The notes: generated from the letters alone by a model not told the origin. A stretch of DNA of 64,000 bases from Ciborinia camelliae (GCA_025890175.1 JANPYM010000006.1:776376-840375), one strand, 5' to 3'; shown: positions 32,801 through 44,646, numbered from the stretch's first letter. A program made the numbers and translations.

Positions 32801-34488
32801 AATATCGATCTTTTCAAGATCGATTTTTGAACCTTAATTTAAATGGTTGAAAATTGAGGTGGCAAGTTCGAGGAGGGAAGTTTGAGGAGGGAAATCAAGA
32901 TACAGTAAGAATCACAGGTAGTAGGATTAGAGGAGGTGGTGAGAAAATCGAGTTGAAAAATCGAGATAGTAAGAATCAAAGGTAGTACCGTCTAATCCCA
33001 CGTGTAAGAACTTACACTAAACCTACATAATGGATTTAGCTCTGGGTTAGACTCGTTGGGCAGCGTATACAATTGGAGAATCAACAAAGTGAATAGGAAA
33101 TCCCCTCAGAAAAGTTAGTGATCGAAAAGGATGTAGTATGACTTCTTATTCGTGAGTTTAAGTGGTAAGATCAGAGGAGGTGAACAACCCGGGTGGACAA
33201 TAGAGGTGGGAAATCGAGATGGGAAAATTTCTGTATACAAATTAGTAGCTCGGAGTTTGAAAATTGTATATAAATTTTATTAATCCACCTCGATTTTGGT
33301 ATATTATTGGCTCGATTTTCAAACATTTAATAAACCTTCAAGGTGCGTATAAATCAAGGAAATCGAATGCGTCACTTAATGCTTATTTTGATATTTACTG
33401 TTAAACTCAGGTGAAGCCTTAAAGGCCCCTGTTATTAAACTTCGAGCGTCCTGTACCAAAAAAAACGTGTCAGATGACGTAAATAGACCACAAGTGATCC
33501 TGGACCATGCATTCTCAAAAACTTTACCCCTCGCTTACAAGGATTGATTTGTATGGGCAGAATGATTTGGTTGGAGGCAATACAAAAGCGGTGAGACAAA
33601 AATTAGATCATGTACATGCAGGCAGGATTAGTATTTAGGTACTCTTGAAAGAAAATTTGGTATAAAAGAAAGTTAAATATACGAAAATCTAGAAATACTT
33701 CTAGAATATCAAGAAGATTTAGTGAATGAGGTACTTGTATATGATTATGTAGATGCACGTTTATTTTCGATTGCATTTACTCTCTTCTTTCTTTCTACCA
33801 ATCGCATTTTAAAGATATATGGGAATAACTGAGATATATTGTGTATAATCCTTGTTGTGTACATAAACTTTCTTGTGCCTACATAAAGATCCCCTTGCAT
33901 GCATAGAATTCAACGTTGATATAAAGAATTGAACAGAATTTCAGCAACTAGATAACTGAACAATACCGAAGAGGAAAAGATTCTCTTCAAAATAACATTT
34001 CCTTATTCAAGAGAAGAGTTTATGGCCAGCTAAATGACATTCATTAGATATGGGCATAGGCATAACACTTTCCTTTACTCTTTTCTTTGCTCTTTTTCAC
34101 TCTACTAGATGTATTTACTTGTAAAAATCAAAATAGATAGTAGAAATAATGTCATACCGAGATCTTGTCTTAGATGAGATAAGATGACCTCTTTAGCATA
34201 GTTCTTTTCTAATTGCTTGTCTTTAAACCTATTTCTATATTCTGAAGTGATGTGTTTGGCGTGAACGGTTTTCTTAGTATTATATCAGAGTTAAAACGTA
34301 AAGTCAAAATATATAAGAAAAAGGAACTTGAACTCTATTTCAAATTATATATACAATGATTGAAAGGTATTGGCACTCATTAAGTATATAAACCTTTTAA
34401 ATTCCTGTACGAGTTTCATCATTCATACAATCACCTTCTCATTCATCCATACATCAATCCATCAATCCATTCACCTCTTTTCATCAAA

Positions 34489-35507
34489 ATGAAGTTCACC
34501 ATCGCCACCGTTTTGGCTTACGTTGCTATCGCAAGTGCAGCTGCTATTCCTGAGCCTGCTGTTGCTGCTGCCGGTGTAACTGTTAAAGGTTCACAAGATT
34601 CTTATCATGCTCAAGGGCGTGCTGCTGCCGATGTAAATGTCCAATCTTCACATTTTACTGGAACTGTAAGTAAACTTCCAGCCTCACTTCAAATTCTTCA
34701 AGTTTTTCAAGTGCTCAAAGGTCAACTCCAAGCTAATATCTCAATCCATAGTTCGACGACAATGGAAAATTGGTGGCCCACGAAGAGCCAGCAGATCAAA
34801 AGCGTGATAACGAGGAGTCAGATGGTTTCCAAAACGAAAAGAGAGTTGTTCCAGTCATTGCCATTATTGGAAGTGCTGCCGTCCAAGGCCTTTATGCTGT
34901 AACTGCATGGGCTATGCAGCAGGGTTTACAAAATGCCTATCATGCTACCAAATGGAATGCCGTAAGTAAACTTGTCTTCAATTATGAGATTATTCAAAAT
35001 CAATACTAATACTAAACCAATTCTAGGTCCGGGAAGCATTCACCCAAGCAACTACTATGGAGATGTGGAACAAAAATCCAAATTCTGCTGCTTGGCCTGC
35101 TGTTGTCTGTTACAACAAAGGATACCATCTTAGTCACATGCGTGACGTTCCCTTGGGAGAGATAGCAGTTGGAAAGAGTGGATTGACCAAGGCGACACTT
35201 TCACTTGGTTGGTTTCATACCGAGTAAGTTTTTTAATCTATTTCTATATATTTGATAGCTAACCAACCTTCTTTTAATTTTAGCTATGATTGCATGTACA
35301 TGAGTGGATACAATGCTTTCCATACTCATCATGAGGGAGGTTATATCAATGTAAGTAACCAATCAACCAATATTTCTTTACCCTTACCCATACCCCTAAT
35401 CCTAAAGAAATTCCTTGAATCTAATATCATCCATCTAGCTCTCCTACAGATACAACGGAAACCGCTGTTCATACGACGGAGTTACAGGTGATTTGACCTG
35501 TCGCTAA
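34489..35507 (+). CDS. Small secreted protein with Kex2 sites and four cysteines (effector candidate)
   Basis: Five exons, 34489-34665, 34752-34961, 35027-35223, 35284-35350 and 35439-35507, give 239 residues. All donors are GTAAGT and every junction is in phase. Residues 1-18 are a signal peptide. Residues 19-90 form an acidic pro-segment with dibasic KR at 76-77 and 89-90, typical Kex2 cleavage sites. Processing at R90 would release a mature form starting VVPVIAIIG, with a hydrophobic helix (91-118). Cysteines are at 157, 198, 227 and 238, with FTQATTMEMW, VVCYNKGYH, DYDCMYMSG and NGNRCSYDGVTGDLTC blocks. The last exon could also be taken with a later CAG acceptor, but that loses the two last cysteines. 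The family name is not recalled with certainty. The gene sits alone between repeat-rich stretches. Confidence 0.8.
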
Positions 35508-36938
35508 ACCAAAACATTTCAGATTTCGGATTCGGATTTCGCTTTGGGATTTCGGTTTCGTTTCTAAAAGCCTAGCTGATGATTCTTTTTCTTTGGATTT
35601 GAGATTCAGATGTTGATCTAAGGTTAAGGATGAGATACAATGAGGTATATGATTAGATGAGATACGGTTAGATGAAATATGATTGGAGTTGGATTCAATT
35701 AGATTATCTAGTAAAAATGAGAATTTGCTAACTTGATAACATCTCCCTCTTTATATAAAATAAAAAATAAAAGAAAGATCTTTCTATTTCTATTAATCAT
35801 TGTGAAATTTTAATTTATTTTTAACCTCTATATATTAATCTATTATAAAGAATATAAATTAACTCTTTATAAAAGAGTTAAATGTACTATATTATTCCTT
35901 TATATTACGACAGGCCTAGAGGAGTGCATGCGATATCAGACATCTATCCTCGCTAGATTGTATAGCCATACGGCTATACTATCTACCTTACGCATATAAA
36001 GGGCTTCGCTCTTTATAGAAGTGAGACTCTTTAAACAATACATTATATTTTACTCTCGATGCGTTAGTATCGTAACACTTTATAAAAGAGTTAAATATAC
36101 TATATTATTCCTTTATAAAACAGTTAAATTGTTACGCTAACACTAGCGTAATACTAGATAGCAGTATATAGCATTCTTCTATAGTATAATAATAACTTCG
36201 TTCCTCTTATACTCTTATAGCGTACTATAAATATACTATATTATTCCTTTATAAAACAGTTAAATATACTATATTATTCCTTTATAAAAGAGTTAAATCT
36301 ACTATATTATTCCTTAACCCCTAAAGAGGCGTCGGAAACAGAATTTGAAAAGAAAACGAAAAGAACAATACAGCATACAAAATCGAATCACTCTTAATAG
36401 CCTCCGCAAAACATTTTCTTCGCCAAGGCTTTGAAACATAAGGTCAATATAATGATCTACTCTAGTATAGCTTAATCGAACAGAACATTATCAACATACA
36501 CAGTATAGCCTAAAAGTACTTTACACTTTGAACCCACCAGGTTGATACCAACAGAAAGCAAGGAAAAGGAGAATTTAAAGGCCCGGGGTAAAAACGGTTA
36601 AGAACTAATATATTGAAGAAAAAGAGGGCATGTTACAGATTCAAGATCAATTGGGATAGAATCGATAGATACATTCTAGTAAGAACGAGAGGGTTTCATT
36701 GTACTAGTAAACTACCACTCTTCCTTCCATCATTTCCTACCCTACGAATCCACTCCACCCCCTGAATGACCAACCGAATTTCTTATTCCAAACCTCCCTC
36801 CCTCCAAACTTCATCAGATCAGAAATGACTCCAAAATGAGCCTTGCCAAGGGTGGTTTGGCTTATCTTTTAGATAAAGTCCAAAGAATTATTTCCCTAGA
36901 TCTTCATCCTGGCCAGCAATGGCAGCTGGTAAACCCTT
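35508..36938. other. AT-rich region with hairpins, short tandem repeats and an LTR end
   Basis: Holds a 33-bp AT-rich repeat (AGTTAAATATACTATATTATT plus CCTTTATAAAAC), with copies near 35880, 36090, 36260 and 36293. It also holds several short hairpins and the 3' end of an LTR-like element at 36480-36553. No gene is supported. The right end contains the 3' region of the next minus-strand gene. Confidence 0.55.
36480..36553 (+). mobile_element. LTR fragment (3' end of TGTC...CCAACA family)
   Basis: The last about 75 bp (TATAGCCTAAAAGTACTTTACAC, then TTTGAACCCACCAGG and TTGATACCAACA) closely match the 3' end of the LTR-like element at 51602-51813. The 5' part is not recognisable, so this copy is truncated or strongly diverged. 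Confidence 0.6.
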
Positions 36939-37989
36939 TTAGGATTTTCCTGCCTGACCTTGAAACACCTCTCTTGCTTCCATGGCAGTCTGTGGTTTCG
37001 GAATGACAGCTCTTTTGAGATATTCTTTATATCTTGGGAAATTATCTCCGACCAAAAACCAATCAAGACAAGTGAGCAAGGGAACTATGTCTGTAACATG
37101 AACCCAAGACAAAAAATTCCAGATCCAAAATTCCACGAACTTTTCGGCATTGGCAAGGATTTCCTTTCCCTTTACCGGATCTTTTCCAAAGGCGACCCAG
37201 TCAGCTGGTTCGGGCCATATGCGGAAGTATAAATCTGGCTCAAAGGTGCTTTTAAGTTCCACATGAAGTTTCTCCTCGAGCTTTTTGATTTGCGCTCCAT
37301 TTTCAGCAGACCACAAATTTTGGCAATCCCAAGTGGCAGGGGCAAAGGTAGAGTACTGATTGATAAGACCACCTGGCATCATTGGCAATAGACGATTGCG
37401 CTCGTCCATTATCTTATCAGCCTTGAGTGAAGCTTCAAGGGTCTTCTTATTCGCCTCTAGCATTCTGTGCCAACCTTCAGGTCCCAGACTCTCTTTCATT
37501 GCATCTAGTCTTATCTGTCTTCTCTTCTGGTAAAGGGTCAAGACTGGCTCTTCAGGAGGAGGAGGAGTCTTGGCAGCTTGATCCCTATAGCTGAGTTCAG
37601 GTTTGACCATGGCATCAGATTTCGCTGGATTTGCGACGTCGTTGGATTCGGATAGCATATCTTTCGCGGGTTCGACAGTAGATTCTGCATCTTTTGCATC
37701 ATCCGTTTTTTCTGCGATCTGAGATGAGGGATCGTCACCGACTATGGATTGTTAGTATTATTTTCTTTTGATAAAAGGAAGATTTTCATTTGGTATACTT
37801 ACATAACTTCTTGTACACGACACGTTCTAGTGCCTCCTCTTTCTCTGATTCTGACAGAGACACAACAGACAATAGAAAGGCGTCGTCTTTCAAGGCTTCA
37901 AGAGTCGCGTTCTTCATTTCGGCATTCTCTCTGTCTTCATCAAACAATCTCAAAAGCATCTCTGCTTTTCTCGTCTTGAAAGCAGCCAT
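36939..37989 (-). CDS. Unknown protein, 329 residues
   Basis: Two exons read leftwards, 37989-37803 and 37741-36939. The 61-bp intron starts GTAAGT, has a TACTAAC branch and ends CATAG, all strong signals. The N terminus (MAAFKTRKAEMLLRLFDEDREN) is helical and charged. The middle is a disordered Asp/Ala/Pro-rich linker. The C-terminal about 190 residues look folded: YQKRRQIRLDAMKESLGPEGW, ATWDCQNLW, LYFRIWPEPADWVAFGKDP, and a Trp-rich end WIWNFLSWVHVTDIVPLLTCL. An in-frame upstream ATG at 38070 would add 27 residues. No family is recognised. Confidence 0.75.
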
Positions 37990-39542
37990 TTTTGTTGACT
38001 TTTGATTAAGTGCGCACTTAGTCGTTGAAATCAGTCTTATATTTCTCAAGACACAAGCGGGTATGAACATGCTTCCATCAAGAACATTAATCGTAGATCA
38101 CGTGCAGTATTCAAGCGAGTTTCTTTTAGATCTTACTTCAGATCTTATTTTTAATAAACCTCCAAGTCTTTTTGTAAGTGAGATACTAGTTTATATTTGA
38201 TTAGAAATTTAATAATTTGTATTTATTATTAAATGTTTTAATTTTTATGTTCCTTGAAATCTACAATTGTATAGCTTATTAGATATTTATAATTAAATGA
38301 TTTAGATAGGACTGTAACTGTAGTCCGCCTTTTATTTGCTTTAGGTTTAAAGGGTTGATGTGTTACAATAGACAAGGGTGAGGGAGGGGATCGAAAGAGG
38401 GAGGGGGAGGCGGAAGTGGAGAGGAAGGGGGAAAAGGAGGGAGGAAGGAAAGGGAGGGGAAAAGGAAATGAACACGCAAAGGGAAGGGTAAGCATTAGTA
38501 TCACTTTCGGTGGTAATACACGCGTGGTAGTATTGATTAACACTAGTAGGGTGTGAGTTGTACTTTATTAATGCTATTTAAGGTTGGAATCGAAGGTTGT
38601 CAAATGATATGCGTCGAGGCATTAGCGTAAGCTCTAGTGCCACAGCATATGACCCATTCCCAATATTGGCGACTCTAAGAATATATGTAAATAATCCAAA
38701 AAAACTCTTGCTAGCCCTTCTATTCTGCTATGCATTTCCCTGCTGTATTCCTACACTCCCATTCCTAGCTCTCATAAACCCTGTTCCTCCCTTCCATGGC
38801 TAGCTTATTTATAGTTGTAGTCGTATAGTTATAGTTGTAGTTGAAATAAGGTTTGAGGCTGAAAACTTAAGATTGATGATGTAGAATAGTGTTGACATAA
38901 GTGGCGCAAGACTTATGAAATGGAGGGAGAGGGAGGTATGTTACAAGGCTGGCAAACCAGTGTAGGCCAACCTCTACCGTCGCGGAAGAGGTGGTGGAGT
39001 TTGGCAGAAATGCTCAATAAACAGATCCGAAAATTGTGATTTGGAGAGGAGGGGCTAGCCCCTGCCTAGTGCGTGCCATGTAGCTAGTCACGTGATTTCC
39101 TCTTTATTAGGTAGTGATCTCTTGAAGAGGACCTTTTCCTCTTCAACATAGTTCTCTTATCAGATTGCATATCTACGTTTAGACCTACATGATTCGATGC
39201 GACGCGTGTGACAACAGCATAGACAAGCAAAAGGTGGATCTAAGGTTAAGATTCAGAAAACTCCATCTTAAAAGACAACATGATCTCTCTAGAGAAGAGT
39301 CTCAGACTGAGCATGGCTCACAATTGGTTATCTATCACTTAATTTCTAATCCCCCATCCATCCTCCATTCTGAATCCTCCCCTCCTCCCTCCTCCCTCCT
39401 CCCTCCTCAGTAGATACTCAATGCCATCCCCAAATCTAAGCTCGGAGACTGGATACTCTAGCATTTCCTCTTCGTCCTTTTTCGTGTATAGAAAATGGCA
39501 AAATCCACTCGGTGAAATTCTACCTATGGTAGAGACTTGTTC
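37990..39542. other. Gene-free region with dispersed repeats
   Basis: Contains the purine tract at 38376-38485, a block at 38521-38560 (ATTGATTAACACTAGTAGG) that recurs at about 42090-42130, and dispersed repeat copy 2 at 39050-39165. No supported gene. Confidence 0.5.
39050..39165 (+). repeat. Dispersed repeat, copy 2
   Basis: Inverted partner of 31985-32090, described there. Confidence 0.55.
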
Positions 39543-40760
39543 CTAAATTTGGGCTCGAGCCAGTCCAACCCTGGTTAGGACTGGTTGGCCAATTACCGGA
39601 TCAAAGGCGTTAACGTCATAGGTATCAAGGGTATCCAGGCCATCTCTCTTATCATTTGTGATATGTGCAGAGAGAACTGGGTGACTGACAAATGTCAAAT
39701 ATATATCTTTTTGACTGCCAAGCTCTCCAGGGTAATATTGGGTAATCAATTCCGAATATCTTGACATTTGGCTCCCAGCAAACAAGTCATCTGGTATATT
39801 TGACTCCATCCATGTAAATGTTGTGGATAATGCCAATGCATTTGGGTGAGAAAATAAAGTTTTGAAGTTTGGCCTCAATCTTGATAGTATGGCTGGAATG
39901 TATATTATGTATGTCGGCTTTCTAGTTCCAACATCACCCGATAGTATGGTGATAGAAGACTTTTGACCCATTACTATCTCACACAATCTCTTCTGATCAT
40001 GTCCAAATGGTTCTAGCTTTTCTGCGGCTGATTTGGCAGCATTGATGCCACTTTGACGGGCAAAAAGTTGTTGGATGGTTTTATACCATTTGGAAATAGA
40101 TCATAAGGTGCGCAGTCAAATATCTCTTCACATTTCCACCAGAGTGCGAGTATCTAACAGTATTTGATCATCCTCTGTCCATTCTGAAATTGACCCGGCA
40201 TCTACGATGGGGTCAACATCAGACATCTCAACACCAGAGAATTGAGAATTCCCTTTGCCTTTGTATGTGGAAATCTTGCGGTTCTTTTTGGTGGTGGCTG
40301 GCGGAGGAGGAGGGGGAGGAGGATGAGGAGGGATTGTTGAATTGACCCTTGGCGCATCTGATTCATTGAACTCATTATCACCAGAGTCCTCGTCCGCCAA
40401 TTGTTCTTTTCCTTTGCCTTTTGCCATTCTTTGAGAGGAGATTGGATTCTCTGGGACCGTACTTTCGCTCGATTTTCTAGCAGAACGAGTGGAAACCCTA
40501 GACAGTGGAGCTTTGAAGCTTCGCCACTTCTTGGTTTAGGTGATGGTTTGGCAGGTCTCTCGTTGTCACCGTTGCTTCCTTCATCATTGACTGTGGCCAA
40601 CGGCGCACATCGTGGTCTACCTCGACATTTTGCTGGGAGAGGTACATCAACTTCGGCTTCTGATTCGGATACATGATCCTCTTCGACTATCTCTTTTAGC
40701 TTTAAAAGCTGGGAGCGATCTCTTGGTCCTTTTGGGTGGAATCTTGAGGGTGGAATCTTG
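39543..40760 (-). pseudogene. Frameshifted paralogue of the AT-hook-like acidic gene
   Basis: Read leftwards, successive frames give LKLKEIVEEDHVSESEAEVD, AKCRGRPRCAP (a canonical RGRP AT-hook core), PKPRSGEASK, then after a frame change APLSRVSTRSARKSSEST and MAKGKGKEQLADEDSGDNEF, SISEWTEDDQILLDTRT, then another frame for WWKCEEIFDCAPYDLFPNG. A further frame runs to the end (KTIQQLFARQSGINAAKSAA, then DQKRLCEIVMGQKSSITILS, ending ARAQI at 39543). The first three segments align with the intact gene at 45144-46943 (KELIEDHISDSHSD, SEWTAEDQIFLD, RKIFGCAPFDLFPTG). At least four frame changes (about 40715, 40520, 40145, 40080) lack splice signals, so this is read as a pseudogene. The last 150 codons do not resemble the intact paralogue and could be a separate gene. 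Confidence 0.65.
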
Positions 40761-42672
40761 AGAATTGGTGATTGATATGAAGCTATGTTGATGTATTTTG
40801 AGGACTGAGGACAAATAAGAATAATTCGGATATTCTCTTCGAGGCGGAAGAATAAAAAACATACACGGATTATTACGGCGGCAGACAGACCGAATTGGGC
40901 TATTGACCATAGATTGACCAGCTCGGTTTGGCCTCCATACCAAATAAGCGAGAAATTATCTTTCTGCATTACCTAGGTAGGTAGGTAGGTATCTACGCAT
41001 CTAAAACTTGAATACTTTGAGCAATTCTACTCTTTCTGAAATCAGGGCATTCGGATTGGTGGAAGAGTGACGAATATTTTCAGTCTGAACTTGAAGGAGT
41101 CAAACACATTGGCCATGGTTCTTGTTCAACAGCATGTCTAATAACATCAAATTTGAATGATTGAATGATGATGAGAGTAAGTGGCCTATCTGGCTGCTTT
41201 CTCCTCACCTTGAACAGCCTTCCTCTCGTATCATCATCTTCACATCGATCCGTCGAGTATTTCTAGATTGGAATTTATTATTCGTTTTGGGAATAGCTGT
41301 GTTCGCCTCCAGGTTTTGTTGGTTTCTTAAGAGTACATTAGTAAGTAGCCCTCCCGTCTGACAGTACGGTCAGGATGCTGTAAGCTTGATGCAGATCAAA
41401 TAAGCCAATCACTATGTATATTTTCATAATTCACCTCGCACATTATTCTCTACAGATTTCTTTATTGATAAGCCTGGCCAGTTGAAGAGGAATCGAAGCT
41501 CCCTTTCCCATCGCATCCTCCTTATCACTCCGACTCCCGTCCCCTATATTTCGTTTATTATCTTGTGATTAGTTTAAAGATACCGTAATTGTAGGCTGTT
41601 TGCTAGAACCTACAATCTCTCAACTTGTCCATTCTTTAGGGAACCAGTATACATTTTACAAAGAGATTCCGGATAGCATCTCTGCTTTTATTGCATCGCG
41701 TACTTGGGGAGCCTGATTGTCTCTGCAAATCATTTGGGCACGGCTCAAACCATGACTTTGTGTCTCCTTGTCAATCTTTGAAGAAGATTCTCTATCCAAA
41801 CAAGACTTCATCACGCCATTTAACCATACCCAGCGCGACGCTGCTGGCGGCTCATCAATCGGAACTGGGAACCACATAGACGGATCCATCATTTTCATTC
41901 AACTTGTGCTTTATTGGTGCTGAGGATGCCCAACTAGCAAATCATGTCTCTGGATTACGTTGCTGAGCTATTCAAAACCTACTAGCTGTGGACAATATGA
42001 ATTTCTATCTGTGAGATTCTACCCTCGTCCGTCTGGGAGGTGTACCTGGGATGTTTTGTATTTGGTAGGAGGTGTATTTGGGAATCGATAGTAATGATTG
42101 ATTAATAATAGTAGGGTATGAGTTGCATGGTGTCTGTTTGGAAAATTCTGGACACATATGTTGATTTTAATCGCAAATCGTAATTTTAAATAGTATGTCG
42201 CAAGTTGTAAGTCTCATATCGACAATTGTACATCGACAAGGGAGAGAAGGAACTCCTGTATACCCATCCAAACCCCCAAAGCACTGCTTCTACCCCGGCG
42301 CCTCCCAAAAGCCCTATTCCGAAACACTTGACTTCTCCAAAGCACTATTCAGGAACCCCTGTCAACTCTTTCTGTAGACTGGCGTTAGGACACTAATCAT
42401 TTTAGGGTAGGATATATCGATAATTTACGAACTTCAAAAAAGCATGCATGTCTATAATTGTCTCAAAAATACACTGAAGGTATGTTGAATGTAAAGGGTA
42501 TTATTGATGCTACCTATGCTAAAGGTTGAGGTGAATGCCCAGACACTAGCGCATGCACTAGTGCCAATCACACGTGATCATGTATCCCCAAACATCCTAT
42601 CAACGGCCAACCAAGCTACCAACCACACCAAGCCACCAACCACATCAAAGACATCAAAGCCACCAACCACAT
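40761..42672. other. Mostly non-coding region
   Basis: Contains an exact TACCTAGGTA at 40970-40979 and the second copy of the 38521 block at 42090-42130. One weak open frame (41656-41898, minus) is listed separately. Nothing else is supported. Confidence 0.5.
41656..41898 (-). CDS. Possible small orphan protein or gene fragment
   Basis: 80 codons from an ATG at 41898 (MKMMDPSMWFPVPIDEPPAA) to a stop at 41656. The composition is protein-like, with SRWVWLNGVMKSCLDRESS and RDAIKAEMLSGISL. No family is recognised, no introns are visible, and it may be a surviving exon of a decayed gene. Confidence 0.3.
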   Translation of the reverse strand: MKMMDPSMWFPVPIDEPPAASRWVWLNGVMKSCLDRESSSKIDKETQSHGLSRAQMICRDNQAPQVRDAIKAEMLSGISL

Positions 42673-44646
42673 CTAAATGCCCGGACCAGATGCAACATTC
42701 TTACGACCTCCACCGCTGTGGCCATCTCGATTTGGAGGATATCCACGATCTTTTGGTTGGTGGGGGCCTGGATTTCCTCGCTGAGATGAGCCCGAGGCAC
42801 CACGACGCAAGCTTGGGTTTTTGATCCAACACTTCTCTTCTGGATGACCATACTTCTTACAGTGATTGCAATATCTGTTGCTTCTCATCCCAGAACCCCG
42901 AGAGGTAGGTCTAGTTCCGACGGATGGTTTCAACTTATTTGATTTCATACCCTCGGAACCGGAAGCTTCGGATTCTGATCGTTCTCTCTTCTTTGATGTT
43001 GCAGTTGGAGCGTTTTGAGGCAATCGAGCACCAGTATTCTTTCCTGTCCTATCATGACCTTCTGTAGATGGCCCGGATGGAACAGGAAGCATTGCAGCTG
43101 CAATCTCAGCAGCAAAGGCACTAAATATACCTGCGGAATTGTTATTTCCTCTAGGTGGGTCTGATGTACCAAGAGCATTAGTCATGGGAGTGTCATCTGT
43201 ACACCACTTTCTTGGTCGGAATTCGGGGGCATCTTGGACGATAAAAGTCTCAGGTTTTGGATGCCCTTCCTTATTTGAAATTCGATAGTAAAATAACATG
43301 TATCGACCTTTGTCTTGTATCGACCATCGTTTTCCTGTCATTCTGTATTCCTCATTGGCATTGCATTCTGTTGGTCCACCTACAGTCTCCTGTGGTAGGA
43401 TCTCTGTGCCTTTGTGGGTATAGGTACGAATATCATCCTTGAGACCATCTTTATTTCCCAATCTGACAATAGCGTATATAACATACGTGTGTCTTCTATT
43501 GTCACAAGTCCATTCTACCTGACCTTCCTCCATCGGCTTGGTCGTCAATCCTCTCATTTGAAAGCTTCTGATTTCGGAGATAGATCTAAACTTCGTTTCC
43601 GGTTCGTATAGAATGTAAAAGTACGATGGTCTCGCCGCGAAATGTGATCGTAGGAGATTTCCTATTTTCGTACCCCCAAAGCGCGTACTGACGAAATATT
43701 CCAACTCAGAAACGCCATCCCACTTCAATTGGTTAAAATGCAGGAGAGTTGCAGCATCTACTGTACTTCTCTTCCACGCAGTATCCGGCTCATCAATCGT
43801 CTTTTCGAGAACAATGTGGCTTGCGATGTGGAAATGAGGATTCTCTTTGATGAGTAATCTCAGTTTTGGGTGGTGGAGGATATTTTCGAAAGTGAGATTC
43901 GCATTCTGGATATCCTCTTTTGAAAGTTCTTGGACGCCGAGGAGTTGCTTTACCAAGTCATTTTTGACCTGGTGATCTTCTGATGGATCCCAGCAAATAT
44001 TTGACCAGGCAGCCTTCAAGAAAGCAGCTTCCTCTGTCGTAATCCTATCTTCGGGAATAATCATCTCCATGTGAAGGGACAAAAGGTGTCGATACAATGT
44101 CAATGCAACATCTATTCCTGTGACATCGATCTGGTAGGCTTCCCTTTTGAGATGAAGTGCCAAAGGATGCTCCTGATGAGGGTCGAATTCGGTTGATTTA
44201 TCAACCCCGCATCCTCCGAAAGGTCGGAGTGTGTTTAGAAACTGAAAATGTTTGACACAGTTACCTGGATATGCAAGTCGCAAATCTTGACAGACCTCAT
44301 CATTATAAAATGGGGTCGACTTGGTCTTGTTGATGGTCTGGCCGGTGGCATCTGTCTTGGAGTTGCCATCATTCTGAGGCTTTGAGTCTTGGGGTCTTTC
44401 GGAGTTTTGTGTCTGGTTGGCACCCATTTGTTGGTCGGATCGATGAGAGCCTCGAGGCTGCTGCAATTGTTGCGGCTGTTGCTGAGGCTGTAATTGACCA
44501 GAAATAATTGAGGCTAAATGCGCCAAATGTGGTGGAATCCGATATATGATGATGCCGGCTTCTTCATTAGTGGTATCTGGACCACGAATACGTTCCTCAG
44601 AAGGAGGTCGCGAACGCGACCTTGATCGAGATCTTCGTTGACTCAT
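42673..44646 (-). CDS. Arg/Ser-rich zinc-knuckle (CCHC) orphan protein
   Basis: Intronless, 657 residues. It starts MSQRRSRSRSRSRPPSEER, an RS run, then IIIYRIPPHLAHLASIISG and a Gln-rich stretch. This N-terminal layout matches the protein at 29471-30694. A large ordered region (about residues 115-480) is rich in helices, with LRLAYPGNCVKHFQFLNTL, AAFLKAAWSNICWDPSEDH, FVSTRFGGTKIGNLLRSHF and KGRYMLFYYRISN. Near the C terminus is CNHCKKYGHPEEKC (C593, C596, H601, C606), a perfect CX2CX4HX4C zinc knuckle. It is followed by a Gly/Arg/Pro-rich tail. This architecture suggests single-stranded RNA or DNA binding. No protease, reverse transcriptase or integrase is present, so a retroelement Gag is not shown though conceivable. 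Divergent from the 45144 gene. Confidence 0.78.
   Translation of the reverse strand: MSQRRSRSRSRSRPPSEERIRGPDTTNEEAGIIIYRIPPHLAHLASIISGQLQPQQQPQQLQQPRGSHRSDQQMGANQTQNSERPQDSKPQNDGNSKTDATGQTINKTKSTPFYNDEVCQDLRLAYPGNCVKHFQFLNTLRPFGGCGVDKSTEFDPHQEHPLALHLKREAYQIDVTGIDVALTLYRHLLSLHMEMIIPEDRITTEEAAFLKAAWSNICWDPSEDHQVKNDLVKQLLGVQELSKEDIQNANLTFENILHHPKLRLLIKENPHFHIASHIVLEKTIDEPDTAWKRSTVDAATLLHFNQLKWDGVSELEYFVSTRFGGTKIGNLLRSHFAARPSYFYILYEPETKFRSISEIRSFQMRGLTTKPMEEGQVEWTCDNRRHTYVIYAIVRLGNKDGLKDDIRTYTHKGTEILPQETVGGPTECNANEEYRMTGKRWSIQDKGRYMLFYYRISNKEGHPKPETFIVQDAPEFRPRKWCTDDTPMTNALGTSDPPRGNNNSAGIFSAFAAEIAAAMLPVPSGPSTEGHDRTGKNTGARLPQNAPTATSKKRERSESEASGSEGMKSNKLKPSVGTRPTSRGSGMRSNRYCNHCKKYGHPEEKCWIKNPSLRRGASGSSQRGNPGPHQPKDRGYPPNRDGHSGGGRKNVASGPGI

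Larger units (their letters stand above)
31484..34488. other. Long gene-free region with dispersed repeats
   Basis: Holds one arm of a dispersed inverted repeat pair (31985-32090), GC-rich repeat blocks (32127-32280 and 32620-32800), a purine tract (32322-32512), a hairpin (32804-32824) and AT-rich sequence to 34480. No gene is supported. Confidence 0.5.

Noticed and set aside
42673..44646. Zinc-knuckle gene as a retrotransposon Gag
   Set aside because: No protease, reverse transcriptase, integrase or flanking LTRs nearby; kept as orphan gene, the possibility stays open.
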